A DNA stretch of 64,000 nt, taken from NCBI RefSeq assembly GCF_000805385.1, contig NZ_JTJW01000003.1, forward strand, positions 558,001 through 622,000, given 5' to 3'. The position numbers were made by a program, and so were the translations under genes. The notes below the pieces were generated by a model. It did not search any database, was not told the origin of the DNA, and saw only the letters and a list, made by a program, of their open reading frames with translations. This document shows positions 8,945 through 17,534 of this stretch, piece by piece. Origin of the DNA: Mycolicibacterium setense (GTDB lineage Bacteria > Actinomycetota > Actinomycetes > Mycobacteriales > Mycobacteriaceae). Numbering within the stretch: the stretch's first letter is position 1; every line of letters begins with the position of its first letter.

Positions 8945-10450
8945 ATGCGACGTACTTCGACGGGGGCGGTTCTGGGCGCGCTGGCGCTGACCGCGGGGCT
9001 GGCCGGCTGTGATGCAAAGACCGAACTGCAGACCGACGGGCAGCAGTCCCGGGAGTCGTCATCGGCCGCGGTGCAGTTCGCCGACCAGTTGCGCGGGCAG
9101 GTGTCGGCCGACGCCATGATGGGGCACCTGACCAAGCTGCAGGACATTGCCAACGCCAACAAGGGCAACCGGGCGCTGGGCACCTCGGGGTACGACGCGA
9201 GTGTGGACTATGTGGCCAACGCGCTGCGCGACAAAGGGTTTGATGTGCAGACCCCCGAGTTCGAGGTGAAACTCCCGTTCGCGGAGGACCCGCAGGTCAC
9301 CGTCGGCGGCCAGACCGTGAGCGCCAAGCCACTGGAGTTCACCATCGGTACCGACCAAGTCGGGGTGTCCGCGCCATTGGTGCCGGCGAAGGTCGAGGAC
9401 ACCCCGGGATGCCAGGCCGCCGACTACGACGGACTCCCGGTTGCCGGTGCGGTCGTGTTGGTCGACCGTGGTTCGTGTCCCTTCGCCGACAAGCAGGCCG
9501 CGGCCGCCGAGCGGGGTGCCGTCGCGATGATCGTCGTCAACACCGACAACGACGAGAAGATGGGCGGCACCCTCGGCCGCAACACCGACGTCAAGATCCC
9601 GGTGGTCAGTGTGACCAAGGACGAGGGCACCCGGCTGCGCAACGCGCCCGGGCCCACCACACTCAAACTGGTCGCGGGGGTACGCATCGAGCGCACCCGC
9701 AACGTCATCGCCCAGACCAAGACCGGCTCGACCTCTGACGTGGTCATGGTCGGTGCCCACCTCGACAGCGTCCCGGAAGGTCCCGGCATCAACGACAATG
9801 GCTCCGGGGTGGCCGCGGTACTGGAAACCGCGCTGCAACTGGGTGATTCACCGGAGGTGGCCAACGCGGTGCGGTTCGGGTTCTGGGGAGCCGAGGAAGA
9901 AGGTTTGCGCGGCTCGACCAACTACGTCGAATCCCTGGACACCGAAGAGCTCAAAGACATCGCCATGTATCTGAACTTCGACATGCTCGGGTCGCCGAAC
10001 CCCGGCTACTTCACCTATGACGGCGACCAGTCCGCCCCGCTGGACGAGCAGGGCCGTCCCCGGGTCCCCGAGGGTTCGGCGGGAATCGAACGCACCCTGG
10101 CCAGGTATCTGGAGGATGCCGGAAAGACCCCGCGCGACACCGGTTTTGACGGCCGGTCCGACTACGACGGGTTCACCTTGGCGGGCATTCCGGCCGGTGG
10201 ACTGTTCTCCGGCGCCGAGGACAAGATGGACGCCGAAGAGGCCAAATTGTGGGCCGGTCAGGTGGATCAACCGTTCGACCCGAACTATCACAAGATCACC
10301 GATACCCTTGACCACGTGAACCGGGATGCATTGCGGATACATGGTGAGGGAGTCGCGTTCGCTGTCGGGCTGTACGCCCAAGATCAGCGTGGCCGCAACG
10401 GTTTACCGGTTCGTTCGGACCGCACGCGGCACCAGATCTCCGCGCAGTGA
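8945..10450 (+). CDS. lpqL: LpqL, M28-family aminopeptidase lipoprotein
   Basis: The 501-residue protein begins with a lipoprotein signal ending LTAGLAGC (Cys22), so it is anchored outside the membrane. A PA (protease-associated) insert lies around residues 120-240. An M28 Zn-peptidase domain follows with GAHLDSVPEGPGINDNGSG (first His and bridging Asp), FWGAEEEG (catalytic and ligand Glu), FDMLGSPN and a late NYHKITDT His ligand. The length matches M. tuberculosis LpqL (Rv0418, 500 residues), which also follows the thi genes. It should trim N-terminal residues from extracellular peptides. Its stop overlaps the start of a paralogue (GTGA). Confidence 0.92.
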   Translation: MRRTSTGAVLGALALTAGLAGCDAKTELQTDGQQSRESSSAAVQFADQLRGQVSADAMMGHLTKLQDIANANKGNRALGTSGYDASVDYVANALRDKGFDVQTPEFEVKLPFAEDPQVTVGGQTVSAKPLEFTIGTDQVGVSAPLVPAKVEDTPGCQAADYDGLPVAGAVVLVDRGSCPFADKQAAAAERGAVAMIVVNTDNDEKMGGTLGRNTDVKIPVVSVTKDEGTRLRNAPGPTTLKLVAGVRIERTRNVIAQTKTGSTSDVVMVGAHLDSVPEGPGINDNGSGVAAVLETALQLGDSPEVANAVRFGFWGAEEEGLRGSTNYVESLDTEELKDIAMYLNFDMLGSPNPGYFTYDGDQSAPLDEQGRPRVPEGSAGIERTLARYLEDAGKTPRDTGFDGRSDYDGFTLAGIPAGGLFSGAEDKMDAEEAKLWAGQVDQPFDPNYHKITDTLDHVNRDALRIHGEGVAFAVGLYAQDQRGRNGLPVRSDRTRHQISAQ

Positions 10451-11883
10451 CGGCGCGTCGACTCGCTGTCGTATTGCTCGGTGCCGCCCTGGCGGGCTGC
10501 TCGGCGCAGCCGTCGCCCCAGGCTGTCGAGCCGCAGGAGTTGGCGGGCAGGATCACCGTCGACGCCATGTTCACCCACCTACGCAAGCTTCAGGAGATCG
10601 CCGACAGCCACGACGGGAACCGGGCGACCGGCACCTCGGGATATGACGCCAGCGTCGACTATGTGGCAGACCTGCTGCGGAGCAAGGGGTTCGACGTACA
10701 GACACCGGAGTTCGAGCGCATGGGCACGATGCGCGGCGGTAACCCGGCACTGGTCGTGTCCGGGACCAAGTACCAGGTGGACCAGGCGTCGATGCTGGTG
10801 ACGACGGCGCCCGGCGGGCTGAACGCCCCGACGCTGCGCCCGGGCAGGCCGTCCGGATGTGCGGCCACCGACTACGGGTCGGTCGACATCTCCGGGGCCA
10901 TCGCGGTCGTCGACGACACCGGCTGTTCGGTTGTGGCGAAACAGAACACCGCGCTGGCCAAGGGTGCGGTGGGATTGCTGGTGGTCAACGGCGGGCATCA
11001 GCCTGCTCCCGGCGGGTTGTTCTCCACGGGCTATTACCGTCAACTCACCGTTCCGGTCGGCGTCATCGACGAGAACGCGGATGCCGCGCTGCGACGCACC
11101 AGCGCGCCGGTCCGGCTGACCCTCGACGGCAAAGCCGAGATGGTCAAGTCCCGCAACGTGACCGCGCAGACCAAGACCGGATCGGCGTCCGACGTGGTGC
11201 TCGTGGGCGCCCACCTGGACAGCATCGGCAAGGGTGCGGGGATCAACGACAACGGTTCCGGGGTGGCGGCGGTGCTGGAAACCGCGCTGCAGCTGGGCAG
11301 CTCGCCGCAGGTGGCCAACGCGGTGCGGTTCGCGTTCTGGGGTGCCGAGGAACTGGGCCTGGACGGGTCCTCGCACTATGCGCGCAACCTACCGCTGGAT
11401 CAGCTCGACGATCTCGCGCTGTATCTGAACTTCGACATGGTCGGCTCGCCCAACGCCGGGTTCTTCACCTATGACGGCGACCAGTCCGGCCAGGCAGGAG
11501 ATCCCAAGCCGATACCCGAGGGATCGGCCGGTATCGAAAGAACCATGGCCGGTTACCTGAACCTGGCCGGGGCGCGGCCGGCGGACATGCCGATCAGCGG
11601 TAACACCGACTATCACCCGTTCTTGCGGGCCGGGGTGCCGATCGGCGGCGCGACCACCGGATCGTCGCAACGCAAGACCGAGGTACAGGCCAGGCTGTGG
11701 GGCGGACGGGCGGGAGTGGCGTTCGATCCGAACTACCACACCTCGCGCGACACTATCGACAACGTCGATGCGCGCGCGCTCGGGATCATGGGATCGGCGA
11801 TCGCTTTCACCGTCGGCACCTATGGTCGCTCGATCGAGGGGCCCAACGGTGTGCCGGCGCGGGACAAGCGGCATCGCGGCTGA
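10447..11883 (+). CDS. Second M28-family peptidase lipoprotein (LpqL paralogue)
   Basis: This 478-residue protein is a tandem paralogue of lpqL. It shares GTSGYDASVDYVADLLRSKG, GAHLDSIGKGAGINDNGSG, FWGAEELG and the terminal FDPNYHTSRDT. The lipobox ALAGC puts the lipidated Cys at position 18. All visible Zn ligands are kept, so it is probably active. The PA-domain part differs most, which suggests a different peptide preference. The GTG start overlaps the lpqL stop by four bases, so both are made together. In M. tuberculosis the next gene, lpqM, is not this kind of close paralogue, so the duplication looks specific to this lineage (inference). Confidence 0.88.
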   Translation: MTARRLAVVLLGAALAGCSAQPSPQAVEPQELAGRITVDAMFTHLRKLQEIADSHDGNRATGTSGYDASVDYVADLLRSKGFDVQTPEFERMGTMRGGNPALVVSGTKYQVDQASMLVTTAPGGLNAPTLRPGRPSGCAATDYGSVDISGAIAVVDDTGCSVVAKQNTALAKGAVGLLVVNGGHQPAPGGLFSTGYYRQLTVPVGVIDENADAALRRTSAPVRLTLDGKAEMVKSRNVTAQTKTGSASDVVLVGAHLDSIGKGAGINDNGSGVAAVLETALQLGSSPQVANAVRFAFWGAEELGLDGSSHYARNLPLDQLDDLALYLNFDMVGSPNAGFFTYDGDQSGQAGDPKPIPEGSAGIERTMAGYLNLAGARPADMPISGNTDYHPFLRAGVPIGGATTGSSQRKTEVQARLWGGRAGVAFDPNYHTSRDTIDNVDARALGIMGSAIAFTVGTYGRSIEGPNGVPARDKRHRG

Positions 11884-11957
11884 ACTCGGATCGATCAGAT
11901 TCACAGGCGGATCGTTGAACCGTCGGAGGTAGGCCCCCGTTGTACGGGTATGGGAAT

Positions 11958-11963
11958 TAACGT
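11958..11963 (+). promoter_or_regulatory. -10 box for leaderless type III PKS mRNA
   Basis: TAACGT is followed by seven bases and ATG at 11971. This favours 11971 over the in-frame ATG at 11950 as the start of the polyketide synthase gene. Confidence 0.5.
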
Positions 11964-11970
11964 CGCCAGA

Positions 11971-13038
11971 ATGCCCAGTCACAGCACGATTGCCGGCGTC
12001 CATGCCGTCCTGCCGCCACATCGGTATACCCAGGATGAGGTCACCAGGACGCTGCTGGAGTTGCCCGGATATGCCGAGGCCGAGGACGTGGTACGGGCCC
12101 TGCACAAGAGTGCGAAAGTGAACAGTCGATATCTCGTGCTGCCGCTCGAGCAGTACGCCGGGCTCGACGATTTCGGCGAGAGCAACCGCCTGTTCATCGA
12201 GCACGCAACCGAACTGGGCTGCGCTGCATTGTCCGGCGCGCTGGACGAGGCCGGTCTGCGCCCCGAGGACGTCGACCTGATCGTCACCACCACCGTCACC
12301 GGCGCAGCGGTTCCGTCCCTGGACGCCCGCATCGCCGGGCGCCTCGGCCTGCGTCCCGACGTGCGGCGCATCCCGATCTTCGGGCTCGGTTGTGTGGCCG
12401 GCGCGGCAGGCATCGCGCGGCTCAACGACTATCTGCGGGGCGCGCCCGACAAGGTGGCGGTCCTGGTGTCGGTCGAATTGTGTTCGCTGACGCGCAAACA
12501 CAATCCCACGATGCCGACGCTGGTGGCCGGCGCGTTGTTCGGTGACGGAGCGGCCGCGGTTGTCGCGGTCGGCGAACATCGCGCCCGGGAGCTGAATCCG
12601 AGCGGACCCGATGTGCTGGACTCACGCAGCCATCTCTACCCGGACTCGTTGCACGCCATGGGTTGGGATATCGGCGCCGACGGCTTCCAGATCGTGCTCA
12701 GTGCCGAAGTTCCGAGCTTCGTGGGGCGCTACCTGGGTGACGATGTCACAGGGTTCCTCGGGGCACACGGTCTCACCGCCGACGATGTATCCGCGTGGGT
12801 GAGCCATCCCGGCGGGCCGAAGGTGATCGAGGCGATCATCGAAACCCTCGGATTACCTGAGGATGCACTGGATCTCACCTGGCAGTCGCTCGCCGAGGTC
12901 GGCAACCTGTCGTCCTCATCGGTGCTGCACGTGCTGCGTGACACGATCTGCAAACGACCGGAATCGGGCACACCCGGGGTGATGATGGCCATGGGGCCGG
13001 GGTTCTGCTCCGAGCTCGTCCTGCTGCGTTGGCGCTGA
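11971..13038 (+). CDS. Type III polyketide synthase (Pks10/Pks11-like)
   Basis: This chalcone/stilbene-synthase-family enzyme extends an acyl-CoA starter with malonyl-CoA and cyclises it, in mycobacteria usually to long-chain alkylpyrones or alkylresorcinols. From ATG 11971 it is 355 residues long with catalytic Cys141 ([11 protein letters not shown]), His279 (WVSHPGGPK) and Asn312 (GNLSSSS), and the C-terminal [17 protein letters not shown]. These stretches resemble M. tuberculosis Pks10/Pks11 closely. An in-frame ATG at 11950 is less likely. The next two genes overlap it by one and four bases, giving a synthase-methyltransferase-oxidoreductase operon like srsABC of Streptomyces griseus. The starter unit cannot be read from sequence. 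Confidence 0.93.
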   Translation: MPSHSTIAGVHAVLPPHRYTQDEVTRTLLELPGYAEAEDVVRALHKSAKVNSRYLVLPLEQYAGLDDFGESNRLFIEHATELGCAALSGALDEAGLRPEDVDLIVTTTVTGAAVPSLDARIAGRLGLRPDVRRIPIFGLGCVAGAAGIARLNDYLRGAPDKVAVLVSVELCSLTRKHNPTMPTLVAGALFGDGAAAVVAVGEHRARELNPSGPDVLDSRSHLYPDSLHAMGWDIGADGFQIVLSAEVPSFVGRYLGDDVTGFLGAHGLTADDVSAWVSHPGGPKVIEAIIETLGLPEDALDLTWQSLAEVGNLSSSSVLHVLRDTICKRPESGTPGVMMAMGPGFCSELVLLRWR

Positions 13039-13547
13039 TGACGGGCAAGAGATTCTCCGCGCTGATCGCACTCGTCGCCGCCGAGCGGGTACTCGAGCTG
13101 GTGGTGTCCAAACGTAACCTGAAGTGGAGTACCGCCCAGGGCGGCAAGGAATTCGGGGCCGGCCACTATCCCGTGATGGTGGCGTTGCACAGCGCGCTTT
13201 TGGTGGGTTCGGTGGTGGAGGCCCGCCGGCGCAGGCCCCACCCGGTACTCGGCCCCGTCATGGTCGCCGTCGTGCTCGCCGCCCAGGGGCTGCGCTGGTG
13301 GTGTATCACCACGCTGGGCAGGCAGTGGAACACCAGGGTCGTGGTGGTGCCCGGTGCCGCGCGCGTCGTCGACGGTCCGTACCGGTTGCTGCCGCACCCG
13401 AACTACGTTGCCGTGGTCACCGAGGGAGCCGCGTTACCGCTGGCCGGCGGCGCATGGCTCACCGCGGTGGTGTTCACTGTGGCCAACGCCGCGTTGTTGC
13501 GTACCCGCATCCGAGTGGAAAACGAAGCGCTGCAAGGCTTGACGTGA
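13038..13547 (+). CDS. Isoprenylcysteine-type methyltransferase of the PKS cluster
   Basis: This small 169-residue membrane protein has about four hydrophobic segments and the isoprenylcysteine carboxyl methyltransferase (ICMT) core. The core shows as YRLLPHPNYVAVV near residues 115-127 and RTRIRVENEAL at the C terminus. SrsB-type members of this family O-methylate alkylresorcinols and related phenolic lipids, which fits its position directly after the type III synthase. The start ATG overlaps the synthase stop (TGATG), and the upstream TTG in the same frame is unlikely. Methylation of the polyketide product is therefore the best guess. Confidence 0.82.
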   Translation: MTGKRFSALIALVAAERVLELVVSKRNLKWSTAQGGKEFGAGHYPVMVALHSALLVGSVVEARRRRPHPVLGPVMVAVVLAAQGLRWWCITTLGRQWNTRVVVVPGAARVVDGPYRLLPHPNYVAVVTEGAALPLAGGAWLTAVVFTVANAALLRTRIRVENEALQGLT

Positions 13548-14560
13548 TCGATCTGCTCGTCGCAGGCGGCGGCCCGGCCGGGCTGGCCACCGCGGTGCAC
13601 GCCGCGCGCGCCGGGCTGGAGACCGTGGTGGTGGAACGTCGTCGCGGCCCGATCGACAAGGCCTGCGGTGAGGGGCTGATGCCGCACTCGATCCGGCAAC
13701 TGCAGCGGTTGGGGGTGGAGCCGGAAGGCCGGAGCTTTGAGGGCATTCGTTACCTCGACGATCACCGCGTCGCAGAGGCCAGGTTCCGCGGCGGGGCCGG
13801 CCGCGGAGTGCGTCGGACGGTTCTGCATGCCGCGCTGTCGGACGCCGCAGCAGAAGCCGGGGTCCGGGTGATACATGCCGAGGTGGGCCCGGTGACCCAG
13901 GACTCGACATCGGTGAGCGCGGCCGGTTTCCGGGCCCGCTACCTGGCGGCCGCCGATGGCCTGCATTCCCCGATCCGCCGCTCGCTCGGCCTGAGCGGTG
14001 GTGAGGGAAGGAGACGCCGCTGGGGAATTCGCCGTCATGTCCAGATCGCCCCGTGGTCGGATTGCGTCGAGGTGTACTGGGGGCCTGACGCCGAGGCGTA
14101 CGTGACGCCGGTCGGTGAGAACTGTGTCGGGGTGGCGATCCTGACGTCGGTGCGCGGCGGCTTCGACGACCGCCTGGCGGCATTCCCGTTGCTGGCCGAG
14201 CGGATTCGCGGTCTTGAGCACGGTCAGGACCGGGCTGCGGGGCCGTTGCGGCAGAAGGTCCGCGACCGGAGTGCGGGCCGGGTGCTGTTGGTCGGTGACG
14301 CGGCGGGCTACGTGGATGCGCTGACCGGCGAGGGGATGGGGCTGGCGTTCGGCGCGGCCGAACTTCTCGTGGGATGCGTGCGGGCCGACCGACCCGGCGA
14401 TTATGACCGGCAATGGCGTGCGATGACCCGCCGCTATCGGTGGCTCACCGCAGCCCTGTTGCACGGCAGCGGTTTTGGCCCTGTTCGGGCTTGCATCACC
14501 CCGGCCTCGGCGGCGCTGCCCTCGGTGTTCACCCGCGTGGTCAATGCCCTGGGTGAGTAG
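13544..14560 (+). CDS. FAD-dependent oxidoreductase of the PKS cluster
   Basis: The 338-residue flavoprotein begins with GTG and the Rossmann motif LVAGGGPAGLATAVHAARAG, has KACGEGLMPHSIRQL, and carries the second FAD motif LLVGDAAGYVDALTGEGMG. This places it in the p-hydroxybenzoate hydroxylase / geranylgeranyl reductase superfamily. In the srs operon SrsC is a flavin hydroxylase that oxidises methylated alkylresorcinol toward a quinone; an equivalent ring hydroxylation is likely here. It overlaps the methyltransferase gene by four bases (GTGA). Its end overlaps the convergent permease gene by 20 bases. A saturating reductase role is the alternative. Confidence 0.82.
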   Translation: MIDLLVAGGGPAGLATAVHAARAGLETVVVERRRGPIDKACGEGLMPHSIRQLQRLGVEPEGRSFEGIRYLDDHRVAEARFRGGAGRGVRRTVLHAALSDAAAEAGVRVIHAEVGPVTQDSTSVSAAGFRARYLAAADGLHSPIRRSLGLSGGEGRRRRWGIRRHVQIAPWSDCVEVYWGPDAEAYVTPVGENCVGVAILTSVRGGFDDRLAAFPLLAERIRGLEHGQDRAAGPLRQKVRDRSAGRVLLVGDAAGYVDALTGEGMGLAFGAAELLVGCVRADRPGDYDRQWRAMTRRYRWLTAALLHGSGFGPVRACITPASAALPSVFTRVVNALGE

Positions 14561-15821
14561 GGGCTCGTCCGGTGCGAGAGCCGAGGTGCTCGAGCAGTCG
14601 CATGCTGTGAAAGATCAGCAGCGCGGCGATGGACCCCAGCGCGATCCCGGTGAACGTCAGGGAACCGAGATGCCAGGTGAAGTCGGCGATCCCGATGATC
14701 AACGGTATGGCCGCGGTCATCTGGTTGACCGGTTTGGAGAAATCCACATGATTGGTCAGCCAGATGCGTACGCCCAGGATGCCGACCAGGCCGTAGAGCA
14801 CGATGGTGGCCCCGCCCAGCACGCCCGGCGGAATGGCCGAGATGGCGGCTCCGACCTTGGGACACAACGACAATGCGATCGCCACCGTGGCGGCGACCCA
14901 GTACGCCGCGGTCGAGTAGACCCGGGTGGCTGCCATCACCCCGATGTTCTCGGCGTAGGTGGTGGTGGCCGAACCGCCACCGGCACCGGCCAGCACGGTG
15001 GCCACGCCGTCGGCGGCCAGGGCGCGCCCGATCATCGGGTCGAGGTCGGTGCCCGTCATCTGTCCCACCGACTTGACGTGGCCGATGTTCTCCGCGACAA
15101 GGGCGATCACCGCGGGAAGGAACAGCGGTAGCACCGCCAGGTTGAACGACGGGGTGTGGAACTCGGGCAGCCCCAGCCACGGTGCGGCGGCGATCGCCGC
15201 GGTGTCGACGTCACCGAGGACCAGCGCCAGCAGATATCCGATCACCACGGCGCCGAAGATCGCCAGCCTGCCGATCAAACCTTTGAAGAAGGCCAGCGTG
15301 CAGATCAGCAACACCAGCGTGACCAAGCCGACCAGAGGCCCCTTCTCGAAGTTGGACTTGGCGGCCGGGGCGAGGTTGAAGCCGATCAGCGCGACGATGG
15401 CACCCGTCACCACCGGCGGCAGGGCCAGGTCGATCCACCGGGTGCCGACCAGGTGCACCACGCCACCGATGAGGATCAGCAGCAGCCCGACGGCGATCAG
15501 ACCCCCGAGGGCACTTCCGGTTCCGGCCGACGCCACCGCGGCAGTCACCGGGGCGATCACCGAGAAGCTCGACCCAAGGTAGCTCGGCAGCCGGTTGCCG
15601 GTGATGAGCAAGAACAGGATGGTTCCGACGCCGGAGAACAGCAGCGTGGTCGCCGGCGGGAAGCCCGTGAGCACCGGCACCAGGAACGTGGCGCCGAACA
15701 TGGCCACCACATGCTGGGCCCCGATGCCGATCGTGCTGGCCCAGTCGAGCCGTTCCCCGGGGTTGACGACGAAGTCGTCATCGGTGCGGGTCTCGACGTA
15801 CTTCCAACTCAGCAGGGTCAC
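14541..15821 (-). CDS. NCS2-family nucleobase (uracil/xanthine) permease
   Basis: The protein has about 426 residues and some 12-14 membrane segments. Family landmarks are GAQHVVAMFGATFLVPVLTG near the N terminus, ENIGHVKSVGQMTGTDLDP and GGSATTTYAENIGVMAATRV, typical of UraA-type proton-coupled uracil transporters. The open frame runs on into the divergent SulP gene. The only good start is GTG at 15821, giving VTLLSWKY and the usual length. The start codon is just 18 bases from the divergent SulP ATG. It converges with the PKS oxidoreductase. Substrate specificity between uracil and other bases is not certain. Confidence 0.88.
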   Translation of the reverse strand: MTLLSWKYVETRTDDDFVVNPGERLDWASTIGIGAQHVVAMFGATFLVPVLTGFPPATTLLFSGVGTILFLLITGNRLPSYLGSSFSVIAPVTAAVASAGTGSALGGLIAVGLLLILIGGVVHLVGTRWIDLALPPVVTGAIVALIGFNLAPAAKSNFEKGPLVGLVTLVLLICTLAFFKGLIGRLAIFGAVVIGYLLALVLGDVDTAAIAAAPWLGLPEFHTPSFNLAVLPLFLPAVIALVAENIGHVKSVGQMTGTDLDPMIGRALAADGVATVLAGAGGGSATTTYAENIGVMAATRVYSTAAYWVAATVAIALSLCPKVGAAISAIPPGVLGGATIVLYGLVGILGVRIWLTNHVDFSKPVNQMTAAIPLIIGIADFTWHLGSLTFTGIALGSIAALLIFHSMRLLEHLGSRTGRAPTHPGH

Positions 15822-15839
15822 GAGTGTTGACTGAACACC

Positions 15840-17522
15840 ATGAGCGTTGGTCGCGCACGCCAAACGTGGGCCCCCGGGTTGGCGCAGTTCACCGGCTACC
15901 AGCGGTCCTGGCTGCGCGGCGACGTCCTCGCGGGGGTGACTGTCGCGGCGTACCTGGTGCCTCAGGTGATGGCCTATGCGACCGTGGCCGGCCTGCCACC
16001 CGTCGCGGGGTTGTGGGCCGCGCTGGTCCCAATGGCGGTCTATGCGGTGCTGGGCTCGTCGCGGCAACTATCGGTCGGGCCGGAATCCACCACGGCCCTG
16101 ATGACGGCCACGGCGCTGGCTCCGCTGGTCATCGGCGATCCGGCGCGCTATGCGGCGATGTCGGCTGTGCTGGCCCTGCTGGTGGGGGCGATCTGCCTGG
16201 TGGCCGGGTTGTGCAGGCTGGGATTCCTGGCCGACCTGCTGTCGCGCCCCGTTCTGGTCGGCTACATGACCGGGGTGGCCGTCATCATGATCAGCGGCCA
16301 GCTCGGCAAAATCACCGGCGTCGAGGTCGATGGGGATGAGTTCCTCGATCAGGTCCGCTCCTTCGTCACGGTCCTCGAATCGGTGCACACACCGACGGTG
16401 ATCCTGTCGGCCACGGTTCTGGCGGCGCTGCTGCTGCTGTACCGGATCTCGCCGCGGTTCCCGGGCCCGCTGGTCGCGGTGCTGGCAGCCACGGCGGTCG
16501 TGTGGCTGTTCTCCTTGGACGACAACGGAATCCGAGTGGTCGGTGGCATTCCGTCCGGATTGCCGAAACCCGCTTTTCCGCCGGTACCGATGACCGAGCT
16601 GGTAGGTCTGCTGATCCCGGCGGTCGGTATCGCGGTCGTCGCATTCTCAGACAACGCCCTCACGGCCCGCACCTTCGCGGCGCGCAAGGGCGAGACCATC
16701 GACGCCAACGCCGAACTGCGGGCATTGGGGGTGTGCAACCTGACAACTGGTGTGACACAGGGCTTTCCGGTCAGCTCCAGCGGTAGCCGTACGGCGCTGG
16801 GGGACACGGTGGGCAGCCGCTCGCAGCTGTACTCGTTGGTGATGCTGGCGACGGTCTTGCTGGTCATGCTGGCCGGGCGTGATCTGCTGGAGAACTTCCC
16901 GATGGCCGCGTTGGGTGCACTCGTGGTCTACGCCGCGCTGCGGTTGATCGACGTCGCGGAGTTCCGGCGGTTGGCACGATTCCGGCGCAGCGAGCTGATC
17001 CTGGCGGTCGCCACCACCGTCGCGGTGCTGGGCCTCGGCGTGCTCTACGGCGTGCTGGTGGCGATTGCCCTGTCGCTCATGGATGCACTGCGGCGGATCG
17101 CCCGCCCGCACGACAGTGTGCTCGGCTATGTCCCCGGCGTGGCGGGGATGCATGACGTCGACGACTATCCGGAGGCCGCTGTGGTTCCGGGGCTGGTCGT
17201 CTACCGTTACGACGCCCCGTTGTTCTTCGCCAACGCCGAGGATTTCCGCCAGCGCGCGTTGGCCGCTGTCGCGGACGCGCCGGAGAAGGTCGAATGGTTC
17301 GTCTACAACGCCGAGGCCAACGTCGATCCGGACCTGACGGCTGTCGATGCGTTGGAGCAGTTGCGCGGTGAACTTGCCGCGCAGGGCATCGTGTTCGCGA
17401 TGGCCCGGGTCAAGTCCGATCTGCGGGACGACCTGGTGGCGGGGGGCTTTCTCGATCGGGTCGGCACCGACCGGATCTTTCCCACCCTGCCGACCGCCGT
17501 CGAGGCGTTCCGCAACCGTTGA
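15840..17522 (+). CDS. SulP-family anion transporter with STAS domain
   Basis: This 560-residue protein has the SulP core (DVLAGVTVAAYLVPQVMAYA; GLWAALVPMAVYAVLGSSRQ; VGPESTTALMTATAL) and about 11-12 membrane segments. A cytoplasmic STAS domain covers roughly residues 430-555 (PGLVVYRYDAPLFFANAEDF). SulP proteins carry sulfate, bicarbonate or dicarboxylates; the ion is not evident here. It is divergent from the NCS2 permease and convergent with the APC transporter 12 bases away. No carbonic-anhydrase domain is fused, unlike some mycobacterial SulP proteins. Confidence 0.9.
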   Translation: MSVGRARQTWAPGLAQFTGYQRSWLRGDVLAGVTVAAYLVPQVMAYATVAGLPPVAGLWAALVPMAVYAVLGSSRQLSVGPESTTALMTATALAPLVIGDPARYAAMSAVLALLVGAICLVAGLCRLGFLADLLSRPVLVGYMTGVAVIMISGQLGKITGVEVDGDEFLDQVRSFVTVLESVHTPTVILSATVLAALLLLYRISPRFPGPLVAVLAATAVVWLFSLDDNGIRVVGGIPSGLPKPAFPPVPMTELVGLLIPAVGIAVVAFSDNALTARTFAARKGETIDANAELRALGVCNLTTGVTQGFPVSSSGSRTALGDTVGSRSQLYSLVMLATVLLVMLAGRDLLENFPMAALGALVVYAALRLIDVAEFRRLARFRRSELILAVATTVAVLGLGVLYGVLVAIALSLMDALRRIARPHDSVLGYVPGVAGMHDVDDYPEAAVVPGLVVYRYDAPLFFANAEDFRQRALAAVADAPEKVEWFVYNAEANVDPDLTAVDALEQLRGELAAQGIVFAMARVKSDLRDDLVAGGFLDRVGTDRIFPTLPTAVEAFRNR

Positions 17523-17534
17523 GCTCCGGGCCCG

